This document shows positions 24,200-32,030 of a DNA stretch of 64,000 nucleotides, piece by piece. Both the position numbers and the translations under genes were made by a program. Source of the DNA: JANXUC01 sp043782485 (GTDB taxonomy: Bacteria; Acidobacteriota; Terriglobia; Terriglobales; Acidobacteriaceae); contig JAYWAL010000041.1 of NCBI GenBank assembly GCA_043782485.1, forward strand, positions 35,797-99,796, given 5' to 3'. Numbering within the stretch: the stretch's first letter is position 1; each line of letters starts with the position of its first letter. The notes under the pieces were generated by a model. It ran no database searches. It was not told where the DNA came from and saw nothing but the letters and a program-made list of their open reading frames with translations.

Positions 24200-25966
24200 A
24201 TGAGTTTTCGGAAGCGATTGTTGTTGCTGTTCGCGCTGACGATTGTGTTGGTGGTGGCGTTGTCGTCGTCGGTGGTGTGGGTGATGTTGCGGCGGTCGTT
24301 CCAGGAAGCGAATGAGCGACAGGCGGAGGCGCTGACGGCGCAGTTTCGTGGGGAGTTTGCGCGGCGCGGAGAGGAAATTGGGCGGCGGGTGGACGCGGTG
24401 GCGGCCGGCCCGGCGGTGGAACGGATTGCGTTGGACTTGAATCGTGGCGCGGCGGATCGCGGGTTGTATGTGGACACGGCCGCGGAGTTGGCGGCGGGGC
24501 AGCATTTGGATTTTCTGGAGCTGGTGGATGATGAAGGAGTGATTGTGTCGTCGGCGCAGTGGCCGGCGAAGTTTGGATATAGGAAGACGGATGTGGCGTG
24601 GAGGGCGGGCCCCGGGGCGTTTCTGCGGCGGGAGGAAGTGGCGGAAGGGGCGTCGTTAGGGCTGTTTGCGCTGCGGGCGGCGCGGGTGGGGGAGAAGCCG
24701 TTGTATGTTTTGGGCGGGCAGACGCTGGGGAGCGGAGTTCTGGCGTCATTGGAGTTGCCGCCTGGGTTGCGAGTGTTGCTATATCCGAACGTAGAACAAT
24801 CGTTTGCGGCTGGGCGGTTAGTGGATGCGCGGGGGTCCGTGAGCGGCGGGGAGAAGTTGGGCGGGTTGGTGCGGTCGGTTCAGGCTAGCGGCGCCGAGGC
24901 TGGCGCGGTGGTGGAGTGGGGCGCGGATGGAGTGGATGCGGAGAGCTTTCGGGCGTTGCCGTTGACTGGCGCGAAATCGGAACTGCTGGGCGTGTTGCTG
25001 GTGGGGACATCGCGGAGGCCGTTGGTGGAGTTGCAGCGGCGGGTGGTATCGGCATCGTTGTTGGTGGGTGGAGTTGGATTGTTGTTGGCGATTCTGTTGA
25101 GTAGTTGGTTGGCGGCCCGGGTATCGCAGCCGCTGGTGACGTTGGCGGATGCAGCGCGGCGAGTGGCGGCGGGGGATTGGGAGACGCGAGTGGTGGTGCG
25201 GTCGCGGGATGAGTTGGGGGAATTGGGCGAGGCGTTTAACCGGATGACGGGGGAGTTGCGGGCGCAGCGGGATCATCTGGTGCAGGCGGAGCGGGTGGCG
25301 GCGTGGCGAGAATTGGCGCGGCGGTTGGCGCATGAGTTGAAAAATCCCCTGTTCCCTTTACAGGTCACGGTGGAGAATTTGGTGCGTTCGCGCGGGCTGT
25401 CTTCAGCAGAGTTCGATGAAGTGTTTGAGGAGAGTACGGGGACGCTTTTGGCGGAGTTGGGGAATTTGAAGGCGATTCTTGGGAAGTTCAGTGAGTTTTC
25501 GCGGATGCCGCAGCCGCAGTTGGCGTTGATCTCGGTGAATGACATTGTTCTGGGAGTGGAGCGGTTACATGCGGCGCAGCTGTCCGCTTGCGGGGTGGTG
25601 GTGGAGATGGCGCTGGGGGAAGTGCCGCTGGTGTTGGCGGATGCGGAGTTGCTGCATCGGGCGGTTTCGAATTTGGTACTAAATGCGGTGGATGCGATGG
25701 CTTCGGGAGGGCGACTGCGGTTAGGGACTTCCGGGCGGGATGGGTTGGTGGAGATTGCCGTGTCTGATACTGGAACGGGGATGTCGAAGGAGGAGGCGGA
25801 ACGGTTGTTTACTCCTTACTACACGACGAAGCAGCATGGGACGGGGCTGGGGCTGGCGATTGTGCAGTCGGTGGTGAGTGATCATGGCGGGGATGTTGTG
25901 GTGGAGAGTGCTGACTCGGGAACAACGTTCCGAATTCGTTTGCCGTGGAGGAGAGTAGATGGCTAA
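24200..25966 (+). CDS. NtrY-like sensor histidine kinase
   Basis: 588 residues. A first membrane helix (7-30), a periplasmic sensor region of about 245 residues, a second helix (about 275-297), HAMP (about 297-350), a DHp domain with the phospho-acceptor His378 (RLAHELKNPL), and a HATPase domain with N box (NLVLNAVDAM), G1 (DTGTGMS) and G2 (GTGLGLAI). It is the cognate kinase of the following NtrC-like regulator, whose ATG overlaps its stop by eight bases. The ribosome site is poor, so it may depend on coupling or on a context change at the family B hairpin. Confidence 0.94.
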   Translation: MSFRKRLLLLFALTIVLVVALSSSVVWVMLRRSFQEANERQAEALTAQFRGEFARRGEEIGRRVDAVAAGPAVERIALDLNRGAADRGLYVDTAAELAAGQHLDFLELVDDEGVIVSSAQWPAKFGYRKTDVAWRAGPGAFLRREEVAEGASLGLFALRAARVGEKPLYVLGGQTLGSGVLASLELPPGLRVLLYPNVEQSFAAGRLVDARGSVSGGEKLGGLVRSVQASGAEAGAVVEWGADGVDAESFRALPLTGAKSELLGVLLVGTSRRPLVELQRRVVSASLLVGGVGLLLAILLSSWLAARVSQPLVTLADAARRVAAGDWETRVVVRSRDELGELGEAFNRMTGELRAQRDHLVQAERVAAWRELARRLAHELKNPLFPLQVTVENLVRSRGLSSAEFDEVFEESTGTLLAELGNLKAILGKFSEFSRMPQPQLALISVNDIVLGVERLHAAQLSACGVVVEMALGEVPLVLADAELLHRAVSNLVLNAVDAMASGGRLRLGTSGRDGLVEIAVSDTGTGMSKEEAERLFTPYYTTKQHGTGLGLAIVQSVVSDHGGDVVVESADSGTTFRIRLPWRRVDG

Positions 25967-27326
25967 GGCGCAGTTGCTGATTGTGGATGATGAAGCGAAT
26001 ACGTTGGCGTCGTTGGCGCGGGCGTTTCGGCTGGCGGGGCATGAGGCGGTGGTGTGTGACAACGCGGCGAAGGCGCTGGAACTGGCTCAGGGACAGGTGT
26101 TTGATTTGATTCTTTCTGATGTGGTGATGCCGGGGAAGAACGGGTTGGTTCTATTAGAGGAACTGAAGGTGGCGGGGGTGACGAGTGCGGTGGTGATGAT
26201 GTCGGGGCAGGCGCATATCGAGATGGCGGTGAAGGCGACGCGGCTGGGGGCGCTGGATTTCCTGGAGAAGCCGATTTCGACGGAGAAGCTTTTGCTGACG
26301 GTGGAGAATGCGCTGAAGCTGGGGAGATTGGAGACGGAGAATTCGGAGCTGCGGCGGAGAGTTGGGAAACATAGGGCGGTGTGGTCGGGCGAGGCGATGC
26401 GGAAGGTGATGGCGCAGGTGGAGCGGGTGGCGGCGAGTGAGGCGCGGGTATGCATCCTGGGAGAGACGGGGACGGGGAAGGAACTGATTGCGCGGACGGT
26501 GCATGAGAAGAGCGGGCGGAGTGGGGGGCCGTTTGTGACGCTGAATTGCGCAGCGGTTCCGGCGGAGTTGATTGAGTCGGAATTGTTTGGTCATGAGAAG
26601 GGATCGTTCACGGGGGCTGGGGCGCGGCATTTGGGGAAGTTTGAGCAGGCGAACCGGGGGACGATTTTTCTGGATGAAATTGGGGATATGCCGTTGACGA
26701 TGCAGGCCAAGCTTTTGCGGGTGCTGGAGGAGTCGGAAGTGGAGCGGGTGGGCGGAGACCGGGCGGTGAAGGTGGATGTGCGGGTGGTGGTGGCGACGCA
26801 TCGAGATATGGAACATCTGGTGAGGGAAGGGAAGTTTCGGCAGGATTTATATCATCGGGTGTATGTGTTTCCGGTGTTGCTGCCGGCGTTGCGGGAGAGG
26901 CGGGAGGATATTCCGGCGTTAATTGAGCATTTTGCGGGGCAGGTGTGCGCGCAGAATGGGTGGAAGGCGATGGAGTTTTCGGCGGAGGCGGTGGGGGTGC
27001 TGCAAGGAATGGCTTGGCCAGGGAATGTTCGGGAGCTGCGGAATGTGGTGGAGCGGTTGATTTTACTGGCTTCGGATGGGGTGGTGGATTTGGCGACGGT
27101 GGAGATGGCTTTGCCTGGGGGGCAGGTTTTGGCTTCGGCGACTGGGTCGCTGGCGGAGAGGGTGCATGGGTTTGAGAAAGAGCAGGTTTTGGGGGAGTTA
27201 AAGCGGCATGGGTTTCATATGACGAATGCGGCGAAGGCGTTGGGGCTGGAGCGGAGTCATCTTTATAAGAAGGCTGAGTTGTTGGGGATTGATTTGCGGG
27301 CGGTTAAGGCTGGGCGGGAGGAGTAG
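25959..27326 (+). CDS. NtrC-family sigma-54 response regulator
   Basis: 455 residues. The receiver domain has phospho-acceptor Asp54 (LILSDVVMPGKNG) and a conserved C-terminal Lys. The AAA+ sigma-54 domain has Walker A GETGTGKE (about 168), the loop HEKGSFTGAGA (a GAFTGA variant with Ser, which occurs in working activators) and Walker B GTIFLDEIGD. The C-terminal Fis-type helix-turn-helix (about 410-450) includes NAAKALGLERSHLYKKAELL. It should activate -24/-12 promoters when phosphorylated by the coupled kinase. The only such promoter I found nearby drives the peptide array at 27.5-28.1 kb. Confidence 0.95.
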   Translation: MAKAQLLIVDDEANTLASLARAFRLAGHEAVVCDNAAKALELAQGQVFDLILSDVVMPGKNGLVLLEELKVAGVTSAVVMMSGQAHIEMAVKATRLGALDFLEKPISTEKLLLTVENALKLGRLETENSELRRRVGKHRAVWSGEAMRKVMAQVERVAASEARVCILGETGTGKELIARTVHEKSGRSGGPFVTLNCAAVPAELIESELFGHEKGSFTGAGARHLGKFEQANRGTIFLDEIGDMPLTMQAKLLRVLEESEVERVGGDRAVKVDVRVVVATHRDMEHLVREGKFRQDLYHRVYVFPVLLPALRERREDIPALIEHFAGQVCAQNGWKAMEFSAEAVGVLQGMAWPGNVRELRNVVERLILLASDGVVDLATVEMALPGGQVLASATGSLAERVHGFEKEQVLGELKRHGFHMTNAAKALGLERSHLYKKAELLGIDLRAVKAGREE

Positions 27327-27379
27327 GGGAAGTCAGAAGGCAGATTGCAGAAGCGGGGCGTTGTGATGGGAAAGTTTAA

Positions 27380-27433
27380 GGGTGCTAGTTGCCAGTCGCG
27401 GTAGGCCCCTCCGCTGACTGGCTGCTAGCACCC
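27380..27433. terminator. Strong hairpin between convergent NtrC gene and peptide array
   Basis: GGGTGCTAG (27380-27388) pairs with CTAGCACCC (27425-27433). Inside, GCCAGTC pairs with GACTGGC, giving a long imperfect stem with an 18-base loop. On the plus strand it is followed by TTGTTTGG. It is well placed as a bidirectional terminator for the regulator gene (plus) and the array (minus). Confidence 0.75.
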
Positions 27434-27515
27434 TTGTTTGGATCGAAGATTCGTGGGTAGAGCTCTGAAAGTGGGAAATCGTAAGTCGTTGGCGCTGACT
27501 CGAATAAGGCGTTGC

Positions 27516-27566
27516 TTATCCACCCCAAACTGCGCTGCCTGCTTTGCTATTCGTTTTAATCTTCAT
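27516..27566 (-). CDS. Tandem 16-residue peptide, copy 1 (distal)
   Basis: MKIKTNSKAGSAVWGG, with stop TAA. It differs from the other copies by Thr7 to Ser. The ribosome site AAGGAGG is at 27572-27578. It is the last ORF of the array before the terminator hairpin. A GCGCCGG-type hairpin (about 27628-27645) lies between it and copy 2. Confidence 0.85.
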   Translation of the reverse strand: MKIKTNSKAGSAVWGG

Positions 27567-27661
27567 TGAGCCCTCCTTCTTGAAGGATCACATCGGCTTA
27601 ACAGAGATCCTGGGTTGTGGTTGCCCCCGGCGGCGTTGCGCCGGAGAAGGTTGGGGAACTG

Positions 27662-27712
27662 TTATCCACCCCAGACGGCGCTACCGGCTTTGGTGTTCGT
27701 CTTGATCTTCAT
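27662..27712 (-). CDS. Tandem 16-residue peptide, copy 2
   Basis: MKIKTNTKAGSAVWGG, with stop TAA. AAAGGAG at 27720-27726. The spacer to copy 3 contains three 13-bp units of GTTTTGAATTGGT. Confidence 0.88.
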   Translation of the reverse strand: MKIKTNTKAGSAVWGG

Positions 27713-27789
27713 TGTGCGGCTCCTTTGTTTTGAATTTGTGTTTTGAATTGGTGTTTTGAATTGGTGTTGCTGTTGGAGTGCGAATTGGT

Positions 27790-27840
27790 TTAGCCACCCC
27801 AGACTGCGCTTCCGGCTTTGGTGTTCGTTTTGATTTTCAT
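27790..27840 (-). CDS. Tandem 16-residue peptide, copy 3
   Basis: MKIKTNTKAGSAVWGG, with stop TAA. AAAGGAG at 27848-27854. Same peptide as copies 2, 4 and 5, with different third-position bases at several codons. Confidence 0.88.
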   Translation of the reverse strand: MKIKTNTKAGSAVWGG

Positions 27841-27907
27841 TGGTGTGCTCCTTTCCTTTGAATTTTGGTCTCGGAATTTCTTAAGTTTCTAACTGTTCCG
27901 GGCTAGC

Positions 27908-27958
27908 TTAGCCACCCCAGACGGCGCTTCCAGCTTTGGTGTTGGTCTTGATCTTCAT
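27908..27958 (-). CDS. Tandem 16-residue peptide, copy 4
   Basis: MKIKTNTKAGSAVWGG, with stop TAA. AAAGGAG at 27966-27972. A perfect GGCCGCCA/TGGCGGCC hairpin (28012-28040) lies between it and copy 5. Confidence 0.88.
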   Translation of the reverse strand: MKIKTNTKAGSAVWGG

Positions 27959-28049
27959 TGGTGGGCTCCTTTCTTTCGTTTTTTGAAGGGTTGAAGTTCG
28001 TGGAAGGTGAAGGCCGCCAACCCGGAGGAGGCTGGCGGCCCTTGGGGGT

Positions 28050-28100
28050 TTAGCCACCCCAAACTGCGCTGCCGGCCTTCGTGTTCGTCTTGATCTTCAT
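28050..28100 (-). CDS. Tandem 16-residue peptide, copy 5 (promoter-proximal)
   Basis: MKIKTNTKAGSAVWGG, with stop TAA and AGGAG at 28107-28111. This is the first ORF after the sigma-54-type promoter at 28151-28166. The peptide is cationic (Lys2, 4, 8), has a hydrophobic aromatic end (AVWGG) and no export signal. Across the five copies 12 of 16 codons vary but only one substitution changes an amino acid, so the ORFs are real and selected at the peptide level. No radical-SAM, YcaO, lanthionine or protease/transporter gene is in the window. It could be a RiPP-like precursor, a signal peptide in the pheromone sense, or a small effector; the sequence cannot decide. Confidence 0.88.
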   Translation of the reverse strand: MKIKTNTKAGSAVWGG

Positions 28101-28150
28101 GTTGTTCTCCTCGGGGTTCAGACTGGGAATCTGTGGTGCACTTTGGTTAA

Positions 28151-28166
28151 AGCAAGATGGGTACCA
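28151..28166 (-). promoter_or_regulatory. Sigma-54 (-24/-12) promoter of the peptide array
   Basis: On the minus strand TGGTACCCATCTTGCT fits the consensus TGGCAC-N5-TTGCW, with the GG and GC doublets separated by exactly 10 bases. Transcription would start near 28140, giving a 40-base leader before copy 5. It lies between two sigma-54 activator genes. Confidence 0.72.
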
Positions 28167-28270
28167 AAGTAACCGGCGAGGTCAGGGGACTAGTGAAATG
28201 CTTGTATCGTGTTGATATTAAGGCAGATAGATGTTTCGAGCGGATTGGCGATGAGCTGGTCTGTCTGGCT

Positions 28271-28325
28271 GCTAGCGGGCAAACCCTAGCGCCAATGTTG
28301 GGTCACCTAGCGTTTTTGTTAGGTG
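28271..28325. promoter_or_regulatory. Dyads upstream of the sigma-54 promoter (possible activator sites)
   Basis: GCTAG-N10-CTAGC (28271-28290) and CACCTA-N10-TAGGTG (28304-28325) lie about 130-185 bases upstream of the predicted start, in the usual range for enhancer sites of NtrC-type activators. They also lie just upstream of the FHA activator gene. The second could instead be a hairpin. Confidence 0.4.
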
Positions 28326-28337
28326 GCGTAGTTTCGG

Positions 28338-30326
28338 TTGGCAGATGGGGTGCCGAAACCGAAGCGCGGTTGGTATACTTTTGAGGTGGCGCTCGAACGG
28401 AATGGGCAGGCTGGATTGACCGACGAAGTCCGGCTGGAAGCCCTGAAGGGGCCTCGCGAAGGCGAATCGTTCGCTTTTGCCGCCGACGAGATCACGATCG
28501 GGCGCGATCCCTCCAATCACGTTTTTCTCCTTGATAAGCTGGTTTCGCGGCGGCACTGTGTGGTGCGGCGCGACGGAGCTTCTTACCAGATTGTGGACCT
28601 GGGCGGTCCGAACCAGACATTTGTGAACGGCGTGGCGGTGCAGGAGCAGCCGCTTCTGCCTGGAGATCAAATCCGCGTGGGCAATTCCGTGCTGGTGTTG
28701 CGCGGTGTGGACACAGGTTCGTCCACGTCCGCGGAAGTTGGGCTGGCGGCGATGGGGGAGAGCGCGACGTTTGTGTTGCGCAAGCAGGATGCGCTGTATC
28801 TTCGGACGCAATCGCGGGCCAGCTTGCCGGCCACGGCGCGAACCGTGCGGGACTTGAAAGCGCTGGTGGACTTTAGCCGGGCGTTGAATGCGCTCGACGG
28901 CGTGGCGGCGTTGGAACATAAAATCCTGGAAACGGCTTTAGAGGTATCCCCGGCGGAACGGGCGGCGCTGGTGCATCGCGAGGATGCCAGTGACGGATTC
29001 GTCAACGTGGTGGGGCGTGCTCGGGGAGCGGAGGGGGAACAAGCAATTCCGGTGAGCCGGACGATCCTGACACGGGTATTCAAGGAAAACATTGCCGTTA
29101 TTTGCAATGACATTGAAAGCGATGAGGAGTTGCGCGATGCGGAGAGCCTGGTAACAGCGCGAATCCGCTCGGTACTGGCCGTGCCGATTGAGGTGCAAGG
29201 GCGCGTGCTGGGTGCGATCTATTTGGACGCGAACGCTTTGGGTGTGCGTTTCGATGCGGAGTTGCTGGAGCTGCTGACGGCGCTGGGGAACGTGGCGGCT
29301 TTGGCGCTAGAGAACGCCCGGCACGTGGAATGGCTGGGCGGCGAGAAAGATCGGCTGGAGCAAGAGCTGAAGATTGAGCACGACATGGTGGGCGAAAGCG
29401 AAGCTCTGGCGGGAGTGAAACAGTTTATTGGGAGGGCAGCGCCGCAAGATTCCACGGTGCTGATTTGGGGCGAAAGTGGAACGGGGAAAGAGCTGGTGGC
29501 TCGCGCGATCTATCAAAATAGTTCGCGGGCCAATCAGCCGTTCGTGGCCATCAACTGCGCGGCGATTACGGATACGCTGCTGGAAAGCGAGTTGTTCGGG
29601 CACGAGAAAGGAGCGTTCACGTCCGCAGTGGCCTTGAAGAAGGGCAAGCTGGAAATGGCGGAGGGTGGCACGGTTTTTCTGGACGAGATTGGCGAGCTGG
29701 CTCCGGGTGTGCAGGCCAAACTTTTGCGGGTGTTGCAGGAGCACGAATTTGAGCGGGTGGGCGGGGTGAAGACGATTCCGCTGAACGTGCGGGTGATTGC
29801 GGCGACGAACAGGGATTTGAAAGAGGCGGCGGAGAAGAAAGAGTTTCGACTGGATTTGTATTACCGGCTGAATGTGGTTTCGGTGAGGATGCCGGCGTTG
29901 CGGGAGCGGCGGAAGGATATTCCGGTGCTGGCGAACTACTTTGTGAAGCGCTGCGCCGAGAAGATGAAGCGGGATGTGCGGGGGATTTCAGCGGAGGCGC
30001 GAGCGGCCTTGATGGCCTATGACTGGCCGGGCAACATCCGAGAATTGGAGAACGCGATTGAGCGGGCGGTGGTGCTGGGGTCATCGGAGATGATTCTGCC
30101 GGAGGATTTGCCGGAGTCGATTGTGGAACATGCGGGTCCGGACGGTAAGGCGGCGACGGCTTTGCATGATGGAATCCGGGATGCCAAGAAAGTGCTGATT
30201 GAGCGGGCGATTGACCAGGCTGGGGGCAACTATACGGAGGCTGCGAAGATCCTGGGTGTGCACGCGAATCATTTGTTTCGGTTGATTAAGAGTTTGGATA
30301 TGACGCCTAAGCGGAAGCGGGCCTAG
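28338..30326 (+). CDS. FHA-GAF sigma-54-dependent activator
   Basis: Up to 662 residues. An FHA phosphopeptide-binding domain (about 30-120: ITIGRDPSNHVFLLDKLVSRRHC, FVNG) comes first, then a GAF domain (about 170-325). The AAA+ domain follows, with Walker A GESGTGKE (about 376) and Walker B GTVFLDEIGE. A Fis-type HTH ends it (NYTEAAKILGVHANHLFRLI). The sigma-54 contact loop reads GAFTSA instead of GAFTGA. Regulation would be through phospho-Ser/Thr signals, not a receiver domain. The TTG at 28338 is doubtful; GTG 28386 and TTG 28416 still leave the FHA domain whole, and an extended -10 (TGGTATACT at about 28371-28379) would fit the later starts. It is divergent from the peptide array. Confidence 0.92.
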   Translation: MADGVPKPKRGWYTFEVALERNGQAGLTDEVRLEALKGPREGESFAFAADEITIGRDPSNHVFLLDKLVSRRHCVVRRDGASYQIVDLGGPNQTFVNGVAVQEQPLLPGDQIRVGNSVLVLRGVDTGSSTSAEVGLAAMGESATFVLRKQDALYLRTQSRASLPATARTVRDLKALVDFSRALNALDGVAALEHKILETALEVSPAERAALVHREDASDGFVNVVGRARGAEGEQAIPVSRTILTRVFKENIAVICNDIESDEELRDAESLVTARIRSVLAVPIEVQGRVLGAIYLDANALGVRFDAELLELLTALGNVAALALENARHVEWLGGEKDRLEQELKIEHDMVGESEALAGVKQFIGRAAPQDSTVLIWGESGTGKELVARAIYQNSSRANQPFVAINCAAITDTLLESELFGHEKGAFTSAVALKKGKLEMAEGGTVFLDEIGELAPGVQAKLLRVLQEHEFERVGGVKTIPLNVRVIAATNRDLKEAAEKKEFRLDLYYRLNVVSVRMPALRERRKDIPVLANYFVKRCAEKMKRDVRGISAEARAALMAYDWPGNIRELENAIERAVVLGSSEMILPEDLPESIVEHAGPDGKAATALHDGIRDAKKVLIERAIDQAGGNYTEAAKILGVHANHLFRLIKSLDMTPKRKRA

Positions 30327-30908
30327 GGGTGTTCACCGCAGGCTCTTCAATTTTCGGGACGATTCAGTGGGCGCGGGATTAGGGCAATTCACCACGGAGA
30401 CAGGGAGAGAGTTCGGGAGATTCCGGGGAGCGCTTCGATTTTCGGGTGGTTCACCGCGGACAGCGTGTTGGAGATTTCTAGAGTTTGTTGCATAAATGGG
30501 TGGTGAAAGCGCTGCCGGGCGGCACGACTGAAGTTGCTGCTGGAAAGTAGTCTTTGCCAGATCAACCCCTTACCTCCGGGGCTGAAGCCCACTTTATACC
30601 AAGGAATTATCGCAGCACTGAAGTGCTGCGCCGCCCAAAGGCGGATGTTAGAACGACTTTTGCAGCAGCCTGTGAAGGCGCTGCTGAAAAAATCATCTTT
30701 CCAAGAGCAACCCCATACGTCTGGGGCTAAAGCCCCTCAATTTTTAGGGCTATGTCACCGGGCTGAAGCCCGGTGCTACCGTGTCTGGCATTGGCAAGGA
30801 GTTCTCACGGACTCACTGAAGTTGCTACGCCGCCCAAAAGCTGAGCGTGGGAAAAGCCCCGCTCCAGTCTCCATAGCAGACTAGAGGGGGGCAGCCGGGT
30901 GTGGTGGT
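30327..30908. other. Repeat-filled spacer
   Basis: Contains two copies of a TTCACCGCGGA/TTCACCACGGAGACAGGGAGAGAG-type repeat (about 30330-30470) and a long family A composite (about 30540-30850). No gene seen. It separates two convergent genes. Confidence 0.7.
30555..30800. repeat. Family A palindromic repeat composite
   Basis: GGGGCTGAAGCCC, GCAGCACTGAAGTGCTGC, GGGGCTAAAGCCCC and CACCGGGCTGAAGCCCGGTG follow each other, the reverse of the order at 11550-11815. The linkers CCGCCCAAA and GCTACCGTGTCTGGCATTGGCAAGGAG-like text are shared too. Confidence 0.88.
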
Positions 30909-32030
30909 TTATTTTCCGTTATTCGGTGCCAGCGTGAGTTCCTGAAAGAGCGGGAGTGGAACACCTGCCGGGCTGTTCAAGACCGACACGTTATTGCTGC
31001 TGAGGTTTCCGACGTAGATCTTGTTGGTGAGGAGATCGAGGGCCATGCTGTTTGCTCCCTGGCCGTTCGTATAAAACAGCGTGGCAACGTTGGTTTTACC
31101 GTCGATGACATCGGCGGTATCTCCCGCATTCAGGATGTAGATCTGATTTCGCAATTCATCCACGACGACTCGTTCGGCTGGGCCCGCCGGAATGTTGACG
31201 AAGCTGTTGGACTTTCCATCGATGACGGCGACACTGTTCGCTGCGATTTCCGCGACATAAATCTTGTTCGTCAGCGAGTTGACGCCAATGGCGGCGGGGT
31301 AGGTATTTACCGGAATGGTTTGGGTGGAGTTGTTTTTGCCGTTGATGGCGGTGACGTTGTTACTGAGCAGGTTCCCGACGTAGACGAATTGGGTTACAGG
31401 GTTGACGGCGATGACGGAGGGATAGGTTCCGACAGCCACAGTCTTAGTGGTATTGGTAATGCCGTTAATCACGGTCACCGTATTGCTTTGATTGTTGGCA
31501 ACGTAAATCTTATTGGCCTTGAAATCGATACCCAGAGCGGAGGGCTCGACGCCGACTTTGACTGTGGTAGTGCCCAAGGTCGCGCCATCGACCACGGTTA
31601 CGCTGTTATCCGTGAAGTTCGCGACATAGATCTTGTTGGTGTAAGGATTGACGGCTATCGCGTAGGGGCCAGCTCCTGTGGTGACCAGGGTGAAGTTGTT
31701 GGTGGCACCGTCAATTACAGCCAGAAAGGGATTCGCGGCATCGATGGCATAGATGGTGTTGGTGAAGGGGTTGATGGCCAACTCGCCGTTGAGCGACATT
31801 TGCGGGTTCAGGCCTAAAAACGTGGTGGTCGCCGTGTTGGTTACGCCATCGAATTCCGTTACGGAATTATCGGGTTCATTGATGGTGTAGATGCGGTCGG
31901 TGAATGCGTTGACGGCGATGGCTTGCGGATGCATTCCAGTGGCAACGAAGCCTTGGAAGGTTTGGGCGAAGAGCATGGGCGTTACGCTGAGGAATAAGGC
32001 GGCTAGAGCCGCGCGACGGCAGAGAATCAT
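30909..32030 (-). CDS. Secreted YVTN-family beta-propeller protein
   Basis: 373 residues with a signal peptide (to about residue 22, LFAQ). The rest is a seven- to eight-bladed propeller of the YncE/YVTN type. Each ~42-residue unit carries NPxTNKIYVANxxxNSVTVIDG (for example NKIYVANFTDNSVTVVDGAT). Such proteins are periplasmic or surface-bound, and function is generally unknown. AAGGAG precedes ATG 32030. No neighbour suggests a pathway. Confidence 0.9.
   Translation of the reverse strand: MILCRRAALAALFLSVTPMLFAQTFQGFVATGMHPQAIAVNAFTDRIYTINEPDNSVTEFDGVTNTATTTFLGLNPQMSLNGELAINPFTNTIYAIDAANPFLAVIDGATNNFTLVTTGAGPYAIAVNPYTNKIYVANFTDNSVTVVDGATLGTTTVKVGVEPSALGIDFKANKIYVANNQSNTVTVINGITNTTKTVAVGTYPSVIAVNPVTQFVYVGNLLSNNVTAINGKNNSTQTIPVNTYPAAIGVNSLTNKIYVAEIAANSVAVIDGKSNSFVNIPAGPAERVVVDELRNQIYILNAGDTADVIDGKTNVATLFYTNGQGANSMALDLLTNKIYVGNLSSNNVSVLNSPAGVPLPLFQELTLAPNNGK

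Noticed and set aside
27516..28100. Peptide array as a transcription-attenuation leader or a mere DNA repeat
   Set aside because: There is no downstream gene on that strand to attenuate, codons are not a run of one amino acid, and differences are concentrated at third positions, which a non-coding repeat would not show.
28157..28384. 75-codon plus-strand frame across the sigma-54 promoter region
   Set aside because: No ribosome site or family features; it runs over the -24/-12 element and dyads and into the FHA gene in another frame.
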